From the NCBI GenBank assembly GCA_964362915.1, contig CAYIGH010000006.1:1-37272 (forward strand): a DNA stretch of 37,272 nucleotides, read 5' to 3'. The stretch's first letter is position 1. Each line of letters opens with the position of its first letter. Made by a program: the position numbers and the translations under genes. This DNA comes from JAUSIK01 sp964362915 (lineage in GTDB: Archaea; Nanobdellota; Nanobdellia; Pacearchaeales; GW2011-AR1). The notes beneath the pieces are model-generated. The model saw only the letters and a program-made list of their open reading frames with translations. It did no database searches and was not told where the DNA came from. Positions 25,222 to 31,700 of this stretch are shown piece after piece.

Positions 25222-25647
25222 ATGAAATTAATAACCGATGCTTCAATAGTAATTGCGGCACTTCTAGGGTCCAAAATTACGAAAGAAATTCTTTTATCCG
25301 ATTCAATAGAATTATATACTCCTAAATATTTATTTGAAGAATTAGAAAAACACAAACAAGAGATTGACGTGCTATCAAAACTCTCTTTACAAGATCGCAA
25401 TAAATTGTTCGACGAATTAAAATCAAAAATTAAAGTAGTTCCAAAAGAACAATTTGATATGTTTTTAACAAAGGCCAATGAACTTATCTCTGATAAAGAT
25501 GATACAGAATATCTAGCATTATCATTATCTGCAAATAATTGTCCTATATGGTCAAATGACTTACATTTCAAAGAGCAATTGATAGTTTCTGTATATACTA
25601 CAAAAGAATTGTTAGATTTACTTACAAAATCAGAAGAACCTAAGTAA
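25222..25647 (+). CDS. PIN-domain (VapC-like) toxin, TA module 1
   Basis: This 141-aa protein has a complete PIN fold signature: ITDASIVIAALL with Asp6, YLFEELEKH with Glu39/40, DKDDTEYLALSL with Asp103/104, and PIWSNDLHFKEQ with Asp113, then VYTTKELLDLL. The family are Mg-dependent ribonucleases. The gene is antisense to the surface operon between the 155-aa and 410-aa genes. Its four tyrosine codons all follow a codon ending in A, which keeps the opposite strand free of stops in the operon frame. It is related to toxin 4 (CPIWS-(N)D-x-x-FKEQ, xTKELL). Confidence 0.85.
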   Translation: MKLITDASIVIAALLGSKITKEILLSDSIELYTPKYLFEELEKHKQEIDVLSKLSLQDRNKLFDELKSKIKVVPKEQFDMFLTKANELISDKDDTEYLALSLSANNCPIWSNDLHFKEQLIVSVYTTKELLDLLTKSEEPK

Positions 25648-25690
25648 AATTCTTTTCTATTCAAACTATTCCTCAGTCTATTGCCCTTAT

Positions 25691-25722
25691 TCATCTTGCC
25701 TCCTTGTAAAAAAGTTTAAATA
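25691..25722. repeat. Junction repeat, copy 2
   Basis: This 32-base copy differs at one position from copy 1 (24922-24953). It lies between TA modules 1 and 2. On the minus strand it supplies a ribosome-binding site and ATG; on the plus strand its right end is the TATA box of module 2. Confidence 0.75.
25715..25722 (+). promoter_or_regulatory. TATA box of TA module 2
   Basis: TTTAAATA is centred 26.5 nt upstream of the ATG at 25745. This spacing is why I prefer 25745 over the upstream ATG at 25727 as the antitoxin start. Confidence 0.65.
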
Positions 25723-25744
25723 ATCTATGTTATTGCATTCTCCT

Positions 25745-25969
25745 ATGGTAGAAATAACAATATCCATCCCAGAAGATATTAGCATAGAATTTGATAAAAT
25801 ATCAAAAGAGGCCTGGCAACTCTTATTCTCAAGATTTGTAAAATCAAAATTAGATGAATTAAGAAAAATCGAAGCCATAATCTCAAAATCTAAAGCAACA
25901 GAAAAACAGATCTCGGAACTTGCAGAAGAAGTAGGTTTAGAAATTACTAAAAGACTTCTTAAAGAATAA
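25745..25969 (+). CDS. VapB-like antitoxin, TA module 2 (74 aa, start revised)
   Basis: Starting at 25745 the protein begins MVEITISIPEDISIEFDKIS, aligning with the MAELTISIPEEL start of module 3. An earlier ATG at 25727 would add six residues (MLLHSP) and lie too close to the TATA box. The N-terminal strand and helices suggest a ribbon-helix-helix-like or related DNA-binding antitoxin. The C-terminal ISKSKATEKQISELAEE motif recurs in modules 3 and 4 and is probably the toxin-binding part. The toxin follows after six bases in the same frame. The protein has no tyrosine. Confidence 0.75.
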   Translation: MVEITISIPEDISIEFDKISKEAWQLLFSRFVKSKLDELRKIEAIISKSKATEKQISELAEEVGLEITKRLLKE

Positions 25970-25975
25970 ACTAAA

Positions 25976-26407
25976 ATGTTAGTTATATCAGATACCAATA
26001 CAGTATTCTCGGCTCTTTTAACAAGAGGTAAGCCTTTATTAGTATTCGAAGTTAATTCCTTAATTAAAAAATTCGAATTTATTGCTCCGGAGTTTCTATT
26101 CTTTGAGATTGGTAAAAGACTAGATAAAATAATTAAATTCACACATTTTTCCAAAGAGGAATTTGTTGAAATATTCTCATTTATAAAGAAAGAAATAGAA
26201 TTAATACCTCTAAAATCATTCGAAGATAAAGTGAAAGAAGCAAAGGAAATAGCGCCCCATTCAAAAGATATATCATTTGTTGCCCTTTCGCTCAAATCAG
26301 ATTGCAAAATTCTCTCTGGTGATAATGGACTTAAACGAGTTCTCCCAAACAAAGTAATCTCGCCTTCTGAAGCACTAAACATTCTATTTGATTCCATTAA
26401 AGAATGA
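25976..26407 (+). CDS. PIN-domain (VapC-like) toxin, TA module 2
   Basis: This 143-aa PIN protein has the acidic positions at Asp6 (ISDTNTVFSALL), Glu44 (LFFEIGKRL), Asp98 (SKDISFVALSL) and Asp116 (ILSGDNGLKR), the usual VapC spacing, so the active site looks complete. It contains no tyrosine codon at all, with Phe at positions where relatives have Tyr, which removes one source of stops on the opposite strand. It lies antisense between the 155-aa and 410-aa genes next to module 1. Confidence 0.85.
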   Translation: MLVISDTNTVFSALLTRGKPLLVFEVNSLIKKFEFIAPEFLFFEIGKRLDKIIKFTHFSKEEFVEIFSFIKKEIELIPLKSFEDKVKEAKEIAPHSKDISFVALSLKSDCKILSGDNGLKRVLPNKVISPSEALNILFDSIKE

Positions 26408-26434
26408 TCTTCTGCCTGACAATTCTCTATAATA

Positions 26435-26902
26435 CTATTCATCTTGCCTCCCTGTATAAACTCCCTGATTTTCTATTTCCTCAGCTTGCTCGGGCTCAAG
26501 TATAATCCTTCCAACAAATCTTCCATCGCTTGTTTTACTAACATTTATTCTAACATCTCCGACATTCTTTAGCTCATAACTGTCATTTTTCTCCAAAATC
26601 TGCAATCCAAGCTCAGAATCTATCCTAAATTCTTCAGCAAAGCTTTCAATAAGGCCGTTGCTTGCTTTCCAATAATATGTTCCGGGCTTCAAATTGAATG
26701 TCACATTATCCTCTATATCTACATATCTGGGATTAGAAAAATCAGGATTATTAGACAAGACAATTAAATTAGCATTTCCTGCGCTGAACCTGACTGTATT
26801 CCCACTTAGCTCTAAACTTGCTCTGGGGTAAAGCACAAAGATCCCAACTAAAACTGCAACTATCAAAACCAACTGCGCTATTATAAACAATCTATGCCTC
26901 AC
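26435..26902 (-). CDS. Small membrane-anchored surface protein (155 aa)
   Basis: The gene starts with GTG at 26902, preceded by GGAGGCGAGAAA. A membrane span (about 5-24, LFIIAQLVLIVAVLVGIFVL) is followed by a beta-rich domain with LVLSNNPDFSNPRYVDIEDN and LKPGTYYWKASNG, similar in style to fibronectin/Ig-like domains that end LxPGTYYW. The last codons (GRQDE, then TAG) consist of the junction repeat, so this stop would originally have overlapped the ATG of the 410-aa gene. Its start overlaps the end of the long minus-strand frame carrying modules 3 and 4. It probably belongs to the surface operon. Confidence 0.75.
   Translation of the reverse strand: MRHRLFIIAQLVLIVAVLVGIFVLYPRASLELSGNTVRFSAGNANLIVLSNNPDFSNPRYVDIEDNVTFNLKPGTYYWKASNGLIESFAEEFRIDSELGLQILEKNDSYELKNVGDVRINVSKTSDGRFVGRIILEPEQAEEIENQGVYTGRQDE
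26439..26456. repeat. Junction repeat, copy 3 (ancestral left side)
   Basis: TCATCTTGCCTCCCTGTA is identical to the first 18 bases of copy 1. Here it forms the 3' end of the 155-aa gene and is followed by that gene's coding sequence rather than a TATA box, so it marks the original gene junction. Confidence 0.75.
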
Positions 26903-27030
26903 TTTCTCGCCTCCTTCTTTTATTCCAGTCGTCCTTCTCTCTCAACCCTAAATATACTTTCTTTATTATTCTATCATCTATGCAAAGATTATCAAAATAT
27001 TTATTATCAGAATTACTATTAGCAGAAAGA

Positions 27031-27038
27031 TTTATATA
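27031..27038 (+). promoter_or_regulatory. TATA box of TA module 3
   Basis: TTTATATA is centred 26.5 nt upstream of the ATG at 27061. Confidence 0.65.
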
Positions 27039-27060
27039 ATTTACATCGCTTCTACTTCCC

Positions 27061-27294
27061 ATGGCAGAATTAACAATATCCATCCCTGAAGAATTAGAAT
27101 CAGAATTAAAAACAATACCAAGAATAGATTTATCCATGCTTCTAGCAAGGTTACTAAAAGAAAGACTATCAAAACTTGTAAGATTGAAGCAAATAGTATC
27201 AAAATCCAAATTAACAGAAAAGTCTGCAAAAGAATTGGCAGATGAAATAAGCATCTCACTAGCTAAAAGATATAAAGAGTCATTTTCAAAATAA
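27061..27294 (+). CDS. VapB-like antitoxin, TA module 3
   Basis: This 77-aa protein starts MAELTISIPEELESELKTIP, like module 2, and carries the shared VSKSKLTEKSAKELADEI motif near its end. It is followed without spacing (TAA then ATG) by the toxin gene in the same frame. It should be intact, whereas its toxin is truncated, so it may persist as an orphan repressor or as an antidote to related toxins. Confidence 0.75.
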   Translation: MAELTISIPEELESELKTIPRIDLSMLLARLLKERLSKLVRLKQIVSKSKLTEKSAKELADEISISLAKRYKESFSK

Positions 27295-27684
27295 ATGATA
27301 TCGGACAAATTTATAATTGATGCTAATGTAGCAATTTCATTACTAATAAACAAAGGAACCTCATTTATCGCTGTTTTATTAAACGCTATATTAAACAAAT
27401 TCAAATTAATAGCCCCCGAGTTCTTATTTGAAGAAATCAAAAAACACAAGTCAAAGGCCCTAGAACTTACTAAATTATCAGAAAAAGAATTCAATGAAGT
27501 ATACGAAATACTATCTGAAATAATAACCCCCATTCCCGCAGAAGAATTCTCACAGTTTTTATCAGAAGCAGAATCAATTGCCCCACATCCAAAAAAACCT
27601 AAAGAATTCGAAGGCAATCTAATTACATTATACGAAGATAGTTTTGATATAACTCCAGTAGCTCCGAGCTCCAATGTCAAATAA
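27295..27684 (+). pseudogene. Truncated PIN toxin, TA module 3
   Basis: The first 100 residues align with toxins 2 and 4: FIIDANVAISLLI with Asp9, FLFEEIKKH with Glu46/47, and SEAESIAPHPK. After that point the protein lacks the D-x-x-(Y/F)-x-ALAL and W-S-x-D segments that supply the last two acidic residues. Its final 28 residues (EFEGNLITLYEDSFDITPVA...) are unrelated to PIN domains and are the reverse strand of the interrupted operon gene. It is therefore probably catalytically dead. The opposite strand remains open. Confidence 0.7.
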
Positions 27685-27711
27685 CAAATCTCATATTCAT
27701 TCCCACAATTT

Positions 27712-27753
27712 TTCTCTTCCAACACAATACACGTCTCCATTTTCATTTTATCC
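27712..27753. repeat. 42-bp direct repeat, copy B (start of operon gene)
   Basis: These 42 bases are identical to 28714-28755. On the minus strand they read GGATAAAATG then AAAATGGAGACGTG..., that is a ribosome-binding site, ATG and the codons for MKMETCIVLEE. Looser similarity continues beyond (CGNEYEI against EGNEYI). The copy lies between TA modules 3 and 4. Confidence 0.8.
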
Positions 27754-27813
27754 CCTATGTAATTACCAAAAAAATTAACTAAACCATAAACATAATTACC
27801 GCTCCCCGAAATC

Positions 27814-27821
27814 TTTATATA
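27814..27821 (+). promoter_or_regulatory. TATA box of TA module 4
   Basis: TTTATATA is centred 26.5 nt upstream of the ATG at 27844. Confidence 0.65.
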
Positions 27822-27843
27822 ATAATCATCTTTACCATCTAGT

Positions 27844-28053
27844 ATGGCAGAACTAACAATTAAATTGGACGTTCCAGCAGAATTCAAAGAAGAATTCAAA
27901 ACAGCACTAGAGAGAGCATTAAGAAATCTAGTAATAGATGTAGAATTTGCAATAGCCGATGCTATACTATCCAAATCAAAATTAACTGAAAAGCAAGTCA
28001 AACAACTAGCAGATGAATTAAAAAAAAGAGTAGCCAAACGACATGGCCTATAA
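27844..28053 (+). CDS. VapB-like antitoxin, TA module 4
   Basis: This 69-aa protein combines a module-1-like start (LTIKLDVPAEFKEEFKTALE) with the LSKSKLTEKQVKQLADEL end found in modules 2 and 3, so it links the antitoxins of the array as one family, perhaps through recombination. The toxin follows after six bases in the same frame. It contains no tyrosine. Confidence 0.75.
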   Translation: MAELTIKLDVPAEFKEEFKTALERALRNLVIDVEFAIADAILSKSKLTEKQVKQLADELKKRVAKRHGL

Positions 28054-28059
28054 TCAAAA

Positions 28060-28581
28060 ATGGAATTACCTAAAGAATTAATTCCAGATGCTAGTACACT
28101 ATTCTCATTTTTCAAAATAGACTCAACAAGAAGAAATGTATTCAGAGAACTATTAAAACAAGACTGCAAACTCTTCTCTCCAAAATATGTATTTGAAGAA
28201 CTATTATCCGACAAAGACAAAATAAAAAAGTTCTCAGCCATTGACGAATTCGAATTCTTATACCTATTTAGATTATTAGATAAACAAATCAAGCAATTCC
28301 CTGAATCAGAATATAGAGAGTTCTTGCAAGAAGCGGCTAAAATATCTCCACATAAAGAAGATTCTAAAGACGACCCATACTTTGCCTTAGCGCTATCCCT
28401 TAATATCCCGATTTGGTCAGATGAAAAGGCATTTAAAGAACAATCTAAAGTTAAAGTGTTCTCTACTAAGGAGTTATTAGAACCGCTTGCTAAATCAGAG
28501 TCAGAGGAAATCAAAGACGACTCAGAAATCAAGACAGAAGAGTCATCCGAATCTAGAGACGAAGCCGAAGAATTTAGATAG
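28060..28581 (+). CDS. PIN-domain (VapC-like) toxin with acidic tail, TA module 4
   Basis: This 173-aa PIN protein has Asp10 (IPDASTLFSFF), Glu46/47 (YVFEELL), Asp104/105 (SKDDPYFALAL) and Asp121/Glu122 (IPIWSDEKAFKEQ), then the FSTKELLEPL end shared with toxin 1. A 29-residue acidic Ser/Glu tail (KSESEEIKDDSEIKTEESSE...) is absent from its relatives. The last acidic site reads SDEK instead of SNDx, a small shift in the motif. All four tyrosine codons follow a codon ending in A. It lies antisense just downstream of the 2630-aa gene. Confidence 0.82.
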   Translation: MELPKELIPDASTLFSFFKIDSTRRNVFRELLKQDCKLFSPKYVFEELLSDKDKIKKFSAIDEFEFLYLFRLLDKQIKQFPESEYREFLQEAAKISPHKEDSKDDPYFALALSLNIPIWSDEKAFKEQSKVKVFSTKELLEPLAKSESEEIKDDSEIKTEESSESRDEAEEFR

Positions 28582-28649
28582 GCAACTTCTAACTCACTAT
28601 TATGGACAACTCTGTTGATTAAGACACGTGTTCTCTGGAATTGTCCATT

Positions 28650-28692
28650 AGAGAATTCTGGACAAAATGTAGCATAATTACCAGAGTTCTCT
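28650..28692. repeat. Imperfect 12-bp inverted repeat near the operon gene start
   Basis: AGAGAATTCTGG (28650-28661) pairs with CCAGAGTTCTCT (28681-28692) with one G-T-type mismatch and a 19-nt loop. It lies in the N-terminal remnant of the interrupted gene, between TA module 4 and repeat copy A. Confidence 0.4.
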
Positions 28693-28713
28693 ATATATTC
28701 ATTTCCCTCATCA

Positions 28714-28755
28714 TTCTCTTCCAACACAATACACGTCTCCATTTTCATTTTATCC
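28714..28755. repeat. 42-bp direct repeat, copy A (start of operon gene)
   Basis: Identical over 42 bases to copy B (27712-27753). This copy keeps the intact context: it overlaps the stop codon of the 2630-aa gene and supplies GGAGG and the ATG at 28748 of the following gene. Confidence 0.8.
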
Positions 28756-31700
28756 TCCGTGTAAACTAGATACGAATGTAATAAATGAACGTTTTGCCCC
28801 GCTAATCTCATTTATAGGAACTGTGATATTAATATCAATCTCAGCTGTATCGCTGGCATTAGTATAATTAAATAACGCAATAGCTAATAAGGGAGAGCCG
28901 CCTGCAGGCATATTTGTGTAAGTTACTTTAGAAAGACCCCAATCAAATGATCCGTTTTCAAAACTATAATTAGCTATCTTAAACTGATAATAAGTGCTAG
29001 GATTGGCCTGTGTCCCCCATAAATTAGATGCATTAATTGTAACATTAATAAATGCATTCCCATCGTTTCGCAATAATAAAGGCAAAGGAGAATCATCGCT
29101 TGTATCATCACTAGCACTATTATTCACTGCCCCGAACTCAACACTTCCATTAAGCAATGTAATAGTCACTTCAGAGCTAATATTTATTCTAAAGAAACTG
29201 CTCCAGTTAGAGAATTCCCTTCCATCAGTTAATCTCACACTCCAATTATAATAATCATTGTTATCAATAAAGCACATTAACTCTGAAGCTACTTCATGAG
29301 ATGTAGCCGCTATACTGGTAATATGCCTGCTTGCCTCACTGCATGTACTTGCCGCTATTAAAGTAACATTCAGCTGATAAGTTATATCACTAGTGGCATC
29401 ATCAGTCGTAGCGCTCCATGTAAAGTTAGGTGTCCTATCTCCTGTACTGCTCACATCAGCCGGTGTACTCAAAGTAGGAACAGAAAGAGCAGTCACATTC
29501 ACACTATATGTCGTATTAGCACGTGCGCTATAATCTGCTCCATCAAATAACCTCATCCCACATGTCCAGTTCTCCCCATTTGTCGTATTCAAATTATACA
29601 AATTAGCATCAAAGAAAGTATTATTAGCATAACTATCATTATAATCAAGACTCACATGCAAGCTCGTTTTGTTAAACCAATCAACACTAACATTCAATCT
29701 GCCTCCATCAGGGTCAATCAACGTATCGTAACAATGCAAATTCTCACTTGTCCTATTCGTGCCTCTTGTGGAATTTATGTCAGGCGTAGGATTAGTTGGA
29801 GCTACATTAGCTACTGCTCCAGCAACCGTCATATTAAACTCAAAAATAAACGAATTATTCATATTCCCAGCCCCATCTGTCACATTAACCTGCCAATACT
29901 TCCTTCCCAATGAATGATTATATAATAAAAGAACTTCATTATCATTAAGAGTCGTATTATAAATAACTAATTCATCAATACTTCCATTAAAAGCGCCATC
30001 TACAGTTGTAACAGAATTATAAGTCTGCCCAATTCCAATTCTAATTGCATTATTAGCAGGTTGTGCATTAATAGTTACATTAATAGCGCTAACTTTACCA
30101 TTTAAATATAATACACTTGATGAAAAATTATGAGTATATACTACATGATACCATGTATTATTAGAAATAACATCCTGTGATTTTCTTATAGGATGATTTG
30201 GTCCTGCAGAATCCTCAAAATCTCCTTCCAAATTATCTGAAGCATTAATTCCGAGCATGAAATTAACATCTCTTCCATCGCCATCTGCTTCAGCAACTGC
30301 CTTAGCAATAAGTGGCACAACAACAATTCCTCCGCTTCCAGAACTTGCAGTATCCCCTGTCCCGCGCCTAATAAACCACATTGCTATAGTAAAGTTCTTA
30401 ACATCCAATACATTAGCGTCTGCAACACTTATATTCCTATTTGCAATAATGCCATTTAATTCAAATGCTCCTGCAAACATCCCGCCTGTTTCATTCCATA
30501 CAGGATTTGTCAGGCTGGCGTTATTGTCAAATTGTGCATAATCAGCCGCATTAGTATCATTTTCTCCCAAAGCAGACAAATTATTAAAATGCAATAACAA
30601 TACTGTAGTAGTTGGATCTGCTCTTATAACAGGCGCGCTCCAATTATATGTATAAGTTCCATTGGCCTGATCCTTTCTATGATAAACTAAATAGTCATAT
30701 AAATTAGCACTATCATTAGTCGCCCATAAAAATATCTCATTGTTATTGCTTATATCACTAATTGTCCAATTTAATATAGCGCTAATATTTCCTATCAAAT
30801 TACTATTATTAGCAGGAGAACTCAGATTTATCTTGGGAAAATTAAAATCAACACTGAAAGTAATATTTACAGTATAATTTTTATTTCCAGCAGTATCATT
30901 GGCATAAACGCTGAAAGTATATTGCCCATCAGTAATACTATTATTAGTATGATTAAATACTGTTCCAAACACAGAAACATGATCCGCACTAAATAACATA
31001 GTTTTATTATTCGTGCCTCCGTTTAAGCTGTACACAACACTTCCATTCTCATCTAAGCTAACATTAAATTTTAGTATATTATTGCTAAAATTATAAGTTG
31101 TATTTGCAGGGAAGTTTATAGTGACCAAAGGTGGAGTTTCTGGTTCCTGTACAGTCACAGTTCTAACATCAGTTGAATTGCCATTGCCTGTATCAGATGC
31201 GAAAGCATAATAAGTATACGTCCCTATATCTAACCCAGCTGTTCCATTCTTGCTTTGATTCACAACAAGAATCCAATTAGTTGTATTAACTTTATATAAA
31301 TTAGAAAAGTAATTCTGCCTAACATCTCCAAGAGATAAGCCATAATTCCATACTCTTGCCTCATCAATGCTTCCATTCCAGAAATATTGATCAGTCGGCT
31401 CATCAACTCCCCATGACAAAGGAGCAGAATCAGAGCTTAAGGTTGACGTAGCAGAGATACTAATATCAGAACCAACTAAATCTCCATCAACATATAAATA
31501 TATTCCTGTTGCATTTCTAACTCCCACTGCATGATGCCATATATTATTATCGTAACCAGTCCCTGAAACAGCTAAATCATCAGGATTCCATGTAGAGTCG
31601 TCATCAATTCCAAATAAAACATTACCAGAACTATTCATCCATAACTTAAATCCTTGGTCACTATCGTATCGTGCAACAATAGCTGAATCCCGTATAATTG

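Larger units (their letters stand above)
24918..25694 (-). other. Stop-free antisense frame across TA module 1 (258 codons)
   Basis: The strand opposite TA module 1 is open from an ATG at 25694, preceded by AGGAGGCAAG, to a stop that overlaps the ATG of the 410-aa gene by eight bases. The product would be Ser/Asn/Leu-rich with no recognised domain. The plus-strand PIN and antitoxin motifs are far stronger, so I do not call a protein gene here. The frame is listed because its ribosome-binding site, start and 8-bp stop/start overlap match its neighbours, which suggests the operon mRNA is translated through the module. Confidence 0.35.
25687..26442 (-). other. Stop-free antisense frame across TA module 2 (251 codons)
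   Basis: The strand opposite TA module 2 is open from an ATG at 26442, preceded by GGGAGGCAAG, to a stop overlapping the next ATG (25694) by eight bases. The start itself overlaps the stop of the 155-aa gene by eight bases. It ends in TRRQDE, close to the GRQDE endings at the other two junctions. No protein domain is recognised. Its status is as for the module 1 antisense frame. Confidence 0.35.
26892..28748 (-). pseudogene. Operon gene interrupted by TA modules 3 and 4 (open throughout)
   Basis: An ATG at 28748 follows the stop of the 2630-aa gene by one base and has GGAGG as ribosome-binding site. The frame stays open for 618 codons and ends overlapping the GTG of the 155-aa gene by 11 bases. 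It reads through two TA modules on the opposite strand. The non-TA pieces are an N-terminal stretch (MKMETCIVLEENDEGNEY and about 35 more residues), a middle stretch with a second MKMETCIVLEE start, and a basic C-terminus (KVYLGLREKDDWNKRRRRES). I read these as the remains of one gene or two tandem related genes split by the modules. The original function is not recognisable. Whether the chimeric frame is translated is unknown. Confidence 0.45.

Noticed and set aside
24918..26442. Minus-strand frames opposite TA modules 1 and 2 as ordinary protein genes
   Set aside because: The plus strand has clear PIN motifs with correctly spaced acidic residues, leaderless promoters and paired antitoxins. 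The minus products have no domain, signal or recognisable pattern. I keep them only as unusual open frames, not as confirmed proteins.
24922..26456. CRISPR-like array
   Set aside because: The three repeat copies are about 750 bp apart, not evenly spaced short spacers, and coincide with gene junctions. No cas genes are present.
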